Below, in pieces: positions 8,242 to 15,610 of a DNA stretch of 64,000 nt. The notes beneath the pieces were generated by a model that searched no databases, was not told where the DNA came from, and was given only the letters and a program-made list of their open reading frames with translations. The stretch lies in contig CAZSYL010000013.1 of the NCBI GenBank assembly GCA_964610745.1, forward strand, positions 7,864 to 71,863. The letters are read 5' to 3'. The stretch's first letter is position 1. The number at the start of each line of letters is the position of its first letter. Both the position numbers and the translations under genes were made by a program. This DNA comes from SHLQ01 sp964610745 (GTDB taxonomy: Bacteria; Actinomycetota; Acidimicrobiia; Acidimicrobiales; SHLQ01).

Positions 8242-9647
8242 GACAGACCTCCCTGGTTGTCTTCAGATCGAATGAGATCCATCACGGGATTCGCCGATGG
8301 TTCTGGATCTGGTTCGCTGCTTTGCCTCTCGTCTCCCATCGAACGATCGTTCGTCGCAGGGGCGGCACTATCACTGACATCATCACTGGACGACCCTGTT
8401 TGGGCGCGGTCGGCCTCGATGCCCTCGTCGCTGGTACCGGCATCATCAGAGGTGATGAACTCGTCGTCTGCAGTCTCGTCCAACGCGGTGTCCTCGAACG
8501 CGGTGTCTTCAAACGCGGTGTCTTCAAACGCGGTGTCNNNNNNNNNNNNNNNNNNNNNNNNNNNNNNNNNNNNNNNNNNNNNNNNNNNNNNNNNNNNNNN
8601 NNNNNNNNNNNNNNNNNNNNNNNNNNNNNNNNNNNNNAACGCGGTGTCTTCAAACGCGGTGTCTTCAAACGCGGTGTCGATCACATCCTCGTCCCGGACG
8701 GCGGTCTCGTCGAACGCGGTCTCTTCCCCAGTGTCCTCGAACGCGGTGTGCTCGGAAGCAGGTGGCTCGGCACCCTCATCGGCGCTGGCTGCTGAGGGGC
8801 TCATCCCAATTCCTGGCGCCGGTGGTGAGGTCACAGGTGGTTCATCGAGATCCAGTTCGTTTCCGAGGACTTCGTTGGCGAGGTCTCGATAGGCCTGCGC
8901 TCCCCGATTGGTCGGATCAAACACCGTGATTGGTTGACCATAAGACGGCGCTTCAGAAAGACGGACCACCCGAGGGATGACAATCTTGCAGACACGCTCG
9001 CCGAAGTGTGATCGAACCTCATCTACAACCTGACCGGCAAGCTTCGTTCGAGCGTCGTACATGACAAGAACAATCGTGCTGATCTCCAGCGATGGATTAA
9101 GGCTCTTGCGGACAAGCTCGACGTTGCGCACGAGCTGCCCAACGCCTTCAAGCGCGTAATACTCACACTGAATAGGAACAAGAACTTCGGTAGCGGCAAC
9201 CAACGCGTTGATCGTCAGCAAGCCAAGCGATGGCGGGCAATCGATGAAGACATAGTCATAGTCATCGACGATTGGTGACAACGCATCAATGAGACGACGT
9301 TCACGGTTGAACCCCGGTACCAGCTCGATCTCCGCGCCGGCCAAGTCCAAGCTTGACGGAGCAACAAAGAGACCTTCGACATCAGGTGCCGGCTCTAAGG
9401 TGTCCTCCAAGGGTGTGTCACCCAAGAGAACGTCGTACATGTTCTTTTCAATCGCTCGTGGATTGATTCCCAGTCCTGTGGAGGCGTTCGCCTGTGGGTC
9501 CAAGTCGATAAGTAGGACACGTTGACCCTGTTCGGCTAGAGCCGCTCCCAGATTGACCGTGGTAGTGGTCTTTCCGACACCACCTTTTTGGTTCGCTATG
9601 GCAATCACCCGTGTGGATGAGTCTGCGATCACTTGTGCTGAGCTCAT
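8238..9647 (-). CDS. parA: Chromosome-partitioning ATPase ParA with long acidic repeat tail (contains assembly gap)
   Basis: ParA/Soj-type ATPase that acts with ParB. The start at 9647 (MSSAQVIADSS) is preferred over an in-frame upstream codon at 9710 because ParA proteins begin just before the deviant Walker A motif IANQKGGVGKTTT. YVFIDCPPSLGLL is the Walker B region, and the catalytic domain ends with AYRDLANEVLG, where most ParA proteins stop. Here a tail of well over 130 residues continues, acidic and rich in Thr and Ser, with tandem TAFED pentapeptides interrupted by 100 N (8538-8637). The frame is the same on both sides of the gap. The tail ends at PVMDLIRSEDNQGGLS and overlaps parB. 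Core function is certain; the tail is unexplained. Confidence 0.95.
   Translation of the reverse strand: MSSAQVIADSSTRVIAIANQKGGVGKTTTTVNLGAALAEQGQRVLLIDLDPQANASTGLGINPRAIEKNMYDVLLGDTPLEDTLEPAPDVEGLFVAPSSLDLAGAEIELVPGFNRERRLIDALSPIVDDYDYVFIDCPPSLGLLTINALVAATEVLVPIQCEYYALEGVGQLVRNVELVRKSLNPSLEISTIVLVMYDARTKLAGQVVDEVRSHFGERVCKIVIPRVVRLSEAPSYGQPITVFDPTNRGAQAYRDLANEVLGNELDLDEPPVTSPPAPGIGMSPSAASADEGAEPPASEHTAFEDTGEETAFDETAVRDEDVIDTAFEDTAFEDTAXXXXXXXXXXXXXXXXXXXXXXXXXXXXXXXXXXDTAFEDTAFEDTAFEDTALDETADDEFITSDDAGTSDEGIEADRAQTGSSSDDVSDSAAPATNDRSMGDERQSSEPDPEPSANPVMDLIRSEDNQGGLS
8476..8678 (-). repeat. 15-bp tandem repeat encoding TAFED, with 100-N assembly gap
   Basis: Copies of a 15-bp unit (plus strand TCTTCAAACGCGGTG) run on both sides of the gap at 8538-8637; degenerate copies continue to about 8755. 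In the parA frame each unit encodes Thr-Ala-Phe-Glu-Asp. The unit phase on the two sides requires a true gap of 4 + 15k bases, so 100 is only a placeholder. Confidence 0.93.
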
Positions 9648-9767
9648 ATTCGAGACACAGTACCGCACTTCTGACCCCTCGTGGGGAACACCAACCAAAA
9701 CCGTCCACACGAACTACTTCAGCAACATCCTCCACAGCAATATTGGCTTCTGATTGCTCAAAACCGC

Positions 9768-9783
9768 TGTTTCACGTGAAACA
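9768..9783. promoter_or_regulatory. parS site 1
   Basis: TGTTTCACGTGAAACA, a perfect match to the 16-bp palindromic ParB-binding site of Bacillus and actinobacteria. It lies 120 bases upstream of the parA start, between parA and rsmG. Confidence 0.97.
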
Positions 9784-9826
9784 TGATCACTTCACAACCC
9801 GATAGAACGACGGTTCACAAGGGTGG

Positions 9827-9842
9827 TGTTTCACGTGAAACA
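9827..9842. promoter_or_regulatory. parS site 2
   Basis: A second perfect TGTTTCACGTGAAACA palindrome, 59 bases from the first (start to start). It lies 21 bases beyond the rsmG stop codon, so it is in the untranslated spacer. Confidence 0.97.
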
Positions 9843-9863
9843 CCGCCAACATCAGTAGGAGGC

Positions 9864-10475
9864 TTAGAAGAGGGTCTTCTTTCTGCTTCCCTTTCGGGGG
9901 AGGTTTTCCAGTGCTTCACTCCCCCGCGTAAACCGTAGATATCGACCCGCTGGAGTTTCCCATTCCCCAGTCAGCTCGAGGTCAACACGTTCGAGGCCAT
10001 CATCAGGCCAGCGATCTGCCACCGTGCTCTCGAATGGTTCGCTTGTAAGAAGTTGTCCACCAGCCCTAAGGAACGGTGCCGCACATTCTGCGGTATCACC
10101 CGGTGGCCCAAATGAGCGCGCCGTCACCCAGTCAGCGGTCCCACGCAAAGCCGATCGAGCAGCTACGGCGACATCCTCACTCCGGACCTCAATCCGGTCA
10201 GACAGCCCCAACCGTTGAATTGCTCGACGCAAAAGATCCGTGCGCCCTTCGCGACGTTCAACCAACGTCCATGTCGTGTCAACGAATGCATCGGCCAACA
10301 CAAGTGCGGGTAACCCAGCACCGCTACCTATATCGACGATATGACCAGTAAAGGTGATTTGTGGATCGTCTGAAAAAGCAACAAACCCCATGGCATGATC
10401 GCCATGGGGTTTGCTTTCACCACCGAACTGTCCAGCAGCAATTCCTTCGCGGAGCAGTTCGTCAATCGGGCGCAT
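9864..10475 (-). CDS. rsmG: 16S rRNA (guanine527-N7)-methyltransferase RsmG
   Basis: A 203-residue SAM-dependent methyltransferase (formerly GidB) that makes m7G527 in 16S rRNA; its loss gives low-level streptomycin resistance in many bacteria. The SAM-binding motif is HIVDIGSGAGLPALVLA (about residues 43-59), followed by WTLVERREGRTDLLRRA and DWVTARSFGPPG. The N-terminal helical part is shorter than usual. The C-terminus ends with a basic PRKGSRKKTLF. It starts 12 bases after the jag stop and belongs to the rpmH-to-rsmG gene run. Confidence 0.93.
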   Translation of the reverse strand: MRPIDELLREGIAAGQFGGESKPHGDHAMGFVAFSDDPQITFTGHIVDIGSGAGLPALVLADAFVDTTWTLVERREGRTDLLRRAIQRLGLSDRIEVRSEDVAVAARSALRGTADWVTARSFGPPGDTAECAAPFLRAGGQLLTSEPFESTVADRWPDDGLERVDLELTGEWETPAGRYLRFTRGSEALENLPRKGSRKKTLF

Positions 10476-10487
10476 GCCCTCTAACTA

Positions 10488-11534
10488 TCACACTGGGCGG
10501 ATAACCACACGCCTCCGAGGCTCTTCACCTTCGGAGCCAGTCTCTACACCATCGATGTCGTTGATCGTGTCGTGAACGACCTTACGATCGGCAGGTCCCA
10601 TCGGTTCGAGCAACTTCTCACCACCGGATTCGATGACATCGTTTGCGATCTTGGTTGCAAACTCTTGAAGTGCCACGGTTCGACGAGCGCGGTAGCCAGC
10701 AACATCCACGCGCAGACGATCGGTCTTTGCGCCATCGGCCTTGCGTTGAACAACGGTTCTGGTCAATTCCTGCAGAGAGTTCAGGGTCATACCCTTTTGT
10801 CCAACCAGCAATCCGAGCTCTTGGCCAGTGACAGTCAGCTCAATCGCCCCATCATCGGCAGGTTCGTCGACGACTGCAACGTCTCCGGTCATCTCGAAGG
10901 CGCCAAGAACACCCTCGAGGAACTCCTGAGCAATCCGCTCTTGGTCTTCTCTGCTGATTTCGGTTTCCACTGCCTGGTTCTCTTTCTTCGGGGCTGCTGA
11001 GGCAGCTGCCGCGGCTTTGTTGGCTCCACCGCGATTGCGGTTTCTGTTGTTGTTTCCGGATTTCGCCCCACCGTTGCCACGCTTGCTATCAGCAACGCCT
11101 GCCTGATCGCTCTTGGCTGTGTTGTTTTCTGGGTCGTTGTTGCGACTTTGATCGTCCTTGCGCGCATCGCTCTTCGCAGAGCCGCCGCCTTTGTTCTTGG
11201 ACTGGCCGTTGTTGGACTGGCGATTGCCGCCGCCCTTGTTCTTGGACTGGCCGTTGTTGGACTGGCGATTGCCGCCACCCTTGTTGTTCCGTCGACCATT
11301 GTTGTTCTTTGAACCCGAACCCCGGCGGCGATTGTTTCGATCGTCCTTTTCGGGGATCTGCCGTGGTCGAACGCGTGCGCGAATACGTGCTTCGGTCTTT
11401 ACCCGACCGAACAAACCCTTTTCAACATCGTTTACGACGTCGAATTCAGCCTCGTCGGCAACAATGCCGAGCTGGTCAAGCGCATTGCTCTTCGCCTCGT
11501 GGAGCGTCCGCCCCGACGTGGTGATCCAATCCAT
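10488..11534 (-). CDS. jag: Jag/KhpB RNA-binding protein with low-complexity linker
   Basis: A 348-residue SpoIIIJ-associated protein, a KH-R3H RNA-binding protein that partners the YidC gene in most bacteria. Residues 1-52 are the Jag-N domain (GRTLHEAKSNALDQLGI, EKGLFGRVKTEARIRAR). Residues about 60-200 are a Lys/Asn/Gly/Gln-rich, probably disordered linker with a 15-residue repeat (SKNKGGGNRQSNNGQ). The KH domain (about 215-285) has LLVGQKGMTLNSLQELT, the GxxG-type loop, and the R3H domain (about 290-348) has YRARRTVALQEFA and the C-terminal RRRVVIRP. The linker is much longer than in Bacillus Jag. It starts four bases after the yidC stop. Confidence 0.92.
   Translation of the reverse strand: MDWITTSGRTLHEAKSNALDQLGIVADEAEFDVVNDVEKGLFGRVKTEARIRARVRPRQIPEKDDRNNRRRGSGSKNNNGRRNNKGGGNRQSNNGQSKNKGGGNRQSNNGQSKNKGGGSAKSDARKDDQSRNNDPENNTAKSDQAGVADSKRGNGGAKSGNNNRNRNRGGANKAAAAASAAPKKENQAVETEISREDQERIAQEFLEGVLGAFEMTGDVAVVDEPADDGAIELTVTGQELGLLVGQKGMTLNSLQELTRTVVQRKADGAKTDRLRVDVAGYRARRTVALQEFATKIANDVIESGGEKLLEPMGPADRKVVHDTINDIDGVETGSEGEEPRRRVVIRPV
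11186..11275 (-). repeat. 45-bp tandem repeat in the jag linker
   Basis: Two near-identical 45-bp copies (TTGTTCTTGGACTGG at 11191 and again at 11236 on the plus strand) encode the SKNKGGGNRQSNNGQ linker repeat. Confidence 0.85.
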
Positions 11535-11537
11535 GTA

Positions 11538-12707
11538 CTACCTCTTCTTCTGCTTACGTGCTTTTGGCTCCGCGGACGCGCGAGCGCTTGCGTCCCTGCC
11601 GCTTCTATTGCGACCTGGTGCCGTGCTTGCACCAGCGGTCGCTGGCGTCTTCTTATGTCTTCCGCTCTTACCGCCATTGGCGCCTGATCCGCCCTGGCCA
11701 GTCTTTTTCTTGCTCGAACCCGTGTTCTTCTTGGTTGCCTTGCCATTGGCTTTGGAACCATTCTTTTTCGCAGGCGATGAACCGTCCTTCTTTGCGTTCG
11801 ACGAGCCGTTCTTCTTCGAGCCCTTAGAACCACCGCCATCGCCGCCGTCCTTTTTTTCAGAATCGCCGCGCTGAGTACGGATCTGCGCACCGAGTGAATC
11901 TTCACCGCTGTAAAACGACCGGGTGATGTAGGCCTGCTGCGCAATGCGATACAGGTTGGAGACCAGGAAGTAGAAGACGATTGCAGCAGGGAGCGTAAAG
12001 GCAAAGATCGGCAGGAAGAACGGCATGTACTTCATGATCATTTCCTGCGTTGGGTTCGCAGGTGCGCCGGTGTTACGCCGGCGAATCATCCGATGCTGAA
12101 CAAAGCCGCTCGCACCAACGATGAGTACAAGGACGAGGTAGGGGAGCGCGGGGATGATGCCATCGCCGAGTACCTGGCTAGCCGAGCGAGCCAGATCAAA
12201 TCCGAAGCTCTCCATCACGTTCGTCGAGGAAAGGTCCTGGAAAAGTTGCGAGTCTTCACTAACAAACGCCGGGTTGAAGTTGAGCAGTTCGTCGGTGTCG
12301 ATGACCTCAGGTGTCGTACCAGCGTTAAGACTTCCAACGACCTCGCCGACGCCGATACCGGTTGGTGTTCCACGGCGGGTAACACCGAGAATGACACGGT
12401 AGAGCACCAGAAAGACTGGGATCTGGAACAGTAGTGGTACACAGCCGCCGACCGGGTTGATCTGGTTCTCCTTGTAGAACTCCATCATCTCGGCATTCAT
12501 GGCCTCACGGTCATCTTTGCCGTACTTGTCCTGGATGGCTTTGAGTTCTGGCTGCAAAAGCTGCATCTTGAGCATCGACTTCGTGCCCGACAGCGTGAGT
12601 GGCGTCGCGACGACGAGGACAATTGTCGTGAGCAGCACGATCGCAACAACATAGGAGTTGTTGATGTCGTAGAGGAACGACAGTATGTTTGCAATGAGAT
12701 CGAACAT
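11538..12707 (-). CDS. yidC: Membrane protein insertase YidC
   Basis: A 389-residue YidC/Oxa1 insertase that puts membrane proteins into the inner membrane alone or with SecYEG. The first membrane helix is FDLIANILSFLYDI; next come the cytoplasmic helices (MLKMQLLQPELKAIQDKYGKD), then NPVGGCVPLLFQIPVFLVLY, and further helices with FLPIFAFTLPAAIVFYFLVSN and IAQQAYITR. The large periplasmic domain of proteobacterial YidC is absent, as expected for Gram-positive types. From about residue 285 a Lys/Ser/Gly-rich basic tail of about 100 residues follows, suited to ribosome binding. The start overlaps the yidD stop by one base (TGATG). Confidence 0.95.
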   Translation of the reverse strand: MFDLIANILSFLYDINNSYVVAIVLLTTIVLVVATPLTLSGTKSMLKMQLLQPELKAIQDKYGKDDREAMNAEMMEFYKENQINPVGGCVPLLFQIPVFLVLYRVILGVTRRGTPTGIGVGEVVGSLNAGTTPEVIDTDELLNFNPAFVSEDSQLFQDLSSTNVMESFGFDLARSASQVLGDGIIPALPYLVLVLIVGASGFVQHRMIRRRNTGAPANPTQEMIMKYMPFFLPIFAFTLPAAIVFYFLVSNLYRIAQQAYITRSFYSGEDSLGAQIRTQRGDSEKKDGGDGGGSKGSKKNGSSNAKKDGSSPAKKNGSKANGKATKKNTGSSKKKTGQGGSGANGGKSGRHKKTPATAGASTAPGRNRSGRDASARASAEPKARKQKKR

Positions 12708-12928
12708 CAGTTCGCCTTTCGAGGAGGAACGGGATCATGTCCATGACCACCCCACGGGTGGCAGCGACAGATCCGCTTCACGCCGAGCCAAGAACCTGGA
12801 AACAGGCCATGCTCAGCTATAGCTTCATCGGTGTAATGAGAGCACGTGGGCAGGTAGCGGCACGATGGTGGGCGCGTTGCCGACCATGCCTGGTAGAAGT
12901 GAATCAACCCACGGGCCGCCCTTTTCAT
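12707..12928 (-). CDS. yidD: Membrane protein insertion efficiency factor YidD
   Basis: A 73-residue protein that helps YidC-dependent insertion. The family core is clear: IHFYQAWSATRPPSCRYLPTCSHYTDEAIAEHG, then GVKRICRCHPWGGHGHDPVP, with all the family cysteines and the HPWGG motif. Normal length. Its first bases overlap the end of rnpA by four bases, and its stop overlaps yidC, so the three are translationally coupled. Confidence 0.96.
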   Translation of the reverse strand: MKRAARGLIHFYQAWSATRPPSCRYLPTCSHYTDEAIAEHGLFPGSWLGVKRICRCHPWGGHGHDPVPPRKAN

Positions 12929-13284
12929 TGGGCGCTTTCCGTTGAATTTTCAATCTTTCTGAACAACTTCAACACCTGCTCTTCAAGCTCGGCGTACGTA
13001 CGATCACGTGCCCCTGGGAGCACGATCACCAGCGCTGCGCTGAGCACTTCGGGATGTTCACCAAGATATTCGGTAAACAGTGATCGAAGACGTCGGCGAA
13101 TGCGGTTACGGGTAACTGCATTACCGACCTTTCGCGAGATCGAGTAGGCAACCTGAGGTACTGCTGGCGTCGAGTTGCTTCCAACGTTGGCTAGATAGCG
13201 AACCCGGAGGTCACCAGTACGAACATGGGCGCCTCGCTCTCGGAGAGAGGTGAAAACACCCCGATCCGAGATTCCCGTAATCAA
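12925..13284 (-). CDS. rnpA: Ribonuclease P protein component
   Basis: Protein subunit of RNase P, which removes the 5' leader of tRNA precursors. The 119-residue product has the signature VGNAVTRNRIRRRLRSLF (the RNR motif) and a preceding AYSISRKVG strand. The predicted start is TTG at 13284, sharing four bases with the rpmH stop (TTGA); no ATG is available near the N-terminus, and the sequence from ISDRGVFTSLRERG onward aligns with the usual beginning of RnpA. The RNA subunit gene rnpB is not in this window. Confidence 0.93.
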   Translation of the reverse strand: MITGISDRGVFTSLRERGAHVRTGDLRVRYLANVGSNSTPAVPQVAYSISRKVGNAVTRNRIRRRLRSLFTEYLGEHPEVLSAALVIVLPGARDRTYAELEEQVLKLFRKIENSTESAQ

Positions 13285-13415
13285 GCGGTCAGCTTGTGAC
13301 GGCCCTTACGTCGACGGCTGTTTACGATTTCGCGGCCGGCGCGAGTCGACATCCGTGAACGAAAGCCGTGTTTTTTGGCCCGTTTGCGAACATTTGGTTG
13401 GTACGTACGCTTCAT
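13281..13415 (-). CDS. rpmH: 50S ribosomal protein L34
   Basis: A 44-residue protein beginning MKRTYQPNVRKRAKKHGFRS and ending RRKGRHKL-TA, an almost perfect L34. The ATG at 13415 has GGAGAAG a few bases upstream; the longer open frame to 13610 is not coding. It is the first gene of the rpmH-rnpA-yidD-yidC-jag-rsmG run that leaves the origin on the minus strand. Confidence 0.98.
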   Translation of the reverse strand: MKRTYQPNVRKRAKKHGFRSRMSTRAGREIVNSRRRKGRHKLTA

Positions 13416-13887
13416 GTTTCTTCTCCGAATCGTCTGAACAGCGGTAGATGCCTGCCCGGACAGCTTTGAATCGATTCCGGGTTGTCGAGGTGGGACGCAC
13501 TCACACCGCTGCGTGAGAGAACTTTTCAAGGCTACGACCGCGCTAAGGCGCGAAGCAACCTTTCTTTGTAGGTAGTTGTCAAGGAAAGCCACAATCGCAC
13601 TGGTCACCACTGTTGTTCACCACTGCTGGTTCCCGCGCGAGCTCAGCGACATCCAGCCTCACGATCTCTTTGCGCACCCCCAACGGCACGATTTAGCTAG
13701 ATCGCCAAACCCGAGAACCATTAGCACCTCGGAAATAGGAAGTGGTGGATTTTTTCGCGCGATTCGACAGAGGCCATGTTCGCGCGCGAACGTCGCGCGG
13801 TTAATGGTAAGAAATGGCGGTTATCCACACAGGCCCTGGTCGCAAGTTGATTGACACCGCGTTTATTTAGACAAGCTGTCCACATCT
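13416..13887. promoter_or_regulatory. rpmH-dnaA intergenic region with DnaA boxes and a CG-rich palindrome
   Basis: A 472-base gap between divergent rpmH and dnaA with no credible gene. It holds a perfect DnaA box TTATCCACA (13821-13829), a weaker box CTGTCCACA (13876-13884), and, at the dnaA start itself, TGTGGATAC (13899-13907). A perfect palindrome GTTCGCGCGCGAAC lies at 13778-13791, next to TTTTTCGCGCGA and GTCGCGCGG. A TTGACA on the minus strand (13577-13582) could be the rpmH -35 element, but I see no good -10 at the right distance. The boxes at the dnaA start suggest autoregulation; part of oriC may lie here. Confidence 0.7.
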
Positions 13888-15330
13888 GTGGAAAGCCCTG
13901 TGGATACGAGTTGGCTAGGACGAAAATTGCAGAATGCAGACAAACTCTGGGAAACATGCTCAGAGTTGATACGAGCTCAAGTGTCCGAAGTCGTGTGGAA
14001 CACTACATTTCGAGAGTTGGAGGCGATCGACCTCACTCAGGACGAACTCACCGTCGCGGTTCCGTCCCGGGTGGTCAAGGATCGTATCGAGGCGCGCTAT
14101 CTCGGCATCGTCCGCGATGCCCTGACCGAATCACACAACGGACCGCTAACCATGGAACTTCAGGTTCGCATGGACGAACAGACGCTGCTCGGTTTGAACT
14201 CGACCGTCATCGACCTCACAGCGGAAACTCCACGGATCGATGTCCAGTTGCCCGAAGTCGTCTCAGAACCACTGCCGGCAAAGGCAGCTGCCGAGCCCGC
14301 CACGCCGATCGTGGCCAGATACACCTTCGACGACTTCGTCACAGGAACGGGTAATAGATTCGCCCATGCCGCTGCGCTCTCGGTCGCTGAAACTCCAGCA
14401 AAGTCGTACAACCCGCTCTTCATTTATGGTGATGCCGGCCTCGGCAAAACACACTTGCTCCGATCGATCGAGAGCTACGTCAACACGCACTACCCACACT
14501 TCACCGTGCGTTACGTCTCGACCGAGACCTTCCTCAACGAGTTTGTTGACGCCATCCGTCAGAACACCACTATTCAGTTCAAGCGCACCTATCGAGAAAT
14601 AGATGTGTTGCTCGTCGACGATATTCAATTCGTCGAAGGCAAAGAAGGGTTGCAAGAAGAGTTCTTCCATACCTTCAACCAACTACACCAGGCCAACCGC
14701 CAGATTGTTCTGACCTCGGATCGCCCGCCGGACAGCATCCCAACGCTCGAAGATCGGCTGCGCAGTCGATTCAAGATGGGGCTAATCACAGACATCCAGC
14801 CTCCCGATGTCGAGACCCGACTCGCAATCCTTCAAAAGAAGGCCGAAGCCTCGAACGCTGTCATCCCACACGACACCCTCATGTTCATCGCCGAGCGAGT
14901 AACCGACAACATTCGTGAACTTGAAGGTGCGCTCATCCGAGTTACCGCCTATGCCAACCTCACCGGCGAAGTTCTGAGCGTCGACTTGTGTCAACGGGTG
15001 CTCGGCGATCTGCTCACGGTCAACCAACCCCGACAAATCACACCCTCGATCATCCTCGAGGAGACATCGGACATGTTTGGGTTCAGCGTCGATGACATCA
15101 TCGGTGCAAGTCGTAGGCGACCACTCGTGATTGCACGCCAAGTCGCCATGTATGTCTTCCGCGAAGCCACCGATCTCTCGTACCCAGCCATCGCCCGCGA
15201 ATTCGGTGGTCGAGACCACACGACCGTCATTCACGCGGTTGACAAAATCGGCAAGCTCATGGCCGAACGACGCCAGATTTACGACCAGGTCACCGAGCTG
15301 ACCAACCGAATCAAGTCAAACAATCGGTGA
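13888..15330 (+). CDS. dnaA: Chromosomal replication initiator protein DnaA
   Basis: A 480-residue AAA+ initiator that binds DnaA boxes and melts oriC. The start is GTG at 13888, with an alternative in-frame GTG at 13900 (giving VDTSWLGRKLQ); neither has a strong ribosome-binding site. Domain I covers about residues 15-95; domain III begins at YTFDDFVTGTGNRFAHAAAL, with Walker A GDAGLGKTHLL (about 180-190), Walker B VLLVDDIQF and sensor motif LTSDRPP; domain IV ends with the DNA-binding signature REFGGRDHTTVIHAVDKI. Domain II is short. The gene is the first on the right side of the origin and is followed by the dnaA-dnaN spacer. Confidence 0.98.
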   Translation: MESPVDTSWLGRKLQNADKLWETCSELIRAQVSEVVWNTTFRELEAIDLTQDELTVAVPSRVVKDRIEARYLGIVRDALTESHNGPLTMELQVRMDEQTLLGLNSTVIDLTAETPRIDVQLPEVVSEPLPAKAAAEPATPIVARYTFDDFVTGTGNRFAHAAALSVAETPAKSYNPLFIYGDAGLGKTHLLRSIESYVNTHYPHFTVRYVSTETFLNEFVDAIRQNTTIQFKRTYREIDVLLVDDIQFVEGKEGLQEEFFHTFNQLHQANRQIVLTSDRPPDSIPTLEDRLRSRFKMGLITDIQPPDVETRLAILQKKAEASNAVIPHDTLMFIAERVTDNIRELEGALIRVTAYANLTGEVLSVDLCQRVLGDLLTVNQPRQITPSIILEETSDMFGFSVDDIIGASRRRPLVIARQVAMYVFREATDLSYPAIAREFGGRDHTTVIHAVDKIGKLMAERRQIYDQVTELTNRIKSNNR

Positions 15331-15610
15331 GTACATTCGCGCGCAAAGTATTCACAGGTGGGGATTACTTGTGGATAACACGGTCAAAATGTGCACACAT
15401 TCATGTGGAGTGTGATGCTTCCCCTGTGAGTCACACACCGATCATCCACCGCGCGAACGTTCGATGTGACTCAAACTGTGGGCACCGGTGGATAACGAGT
15501 GGACAGAACATCGTTCAAAAATCAATCGCCAGCGACTATCGTCCACAATCCACACACCTACTTCTTCCTATTACCGAATCCGATCCTGACCTTCAAAGAG
15601 ATGTGGAACG
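15331..15610. other. Probable replication origin (oriC) between dnaA and dnaN
   Basis: A 280-base non-coding spacer with a cluster of DnaA-box-like sites: perfect TGTGGATAA at 15370-15378, GGTGGATAA at 15487-15495 (one mismatch), TCGTCCACA at 15539-15547 and CAATCCACA at 15546-15554 (weaker). An A-rich stretch (TTCAAAAATCAATC, near 15515) could be the unwinding element. The dnaA-dnaN position is where actinobacterial origins usually lie. The boundary is not defined by sequence, and boxes upstream of dnaA may also belong to the origin. Confidence 0.8.

Noticed and set aside
8476..8678. CRISPR-like array
   Set aside because: The repeats are contiguous, without spacers, and in the coding frame of parA.
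9648..9710. Extending ParA to the codon at 9710
   Set aside because: ParA proteins start just before the IANQKGGVGKT motif, and the added 21 residues have no family similarity that I can see.
13416..13887. Small ORFs on both strands upstream of dnaA
   Set aside because: No ribosome-binding sites, no conserved motifs, and the region carries DnaA boxes.
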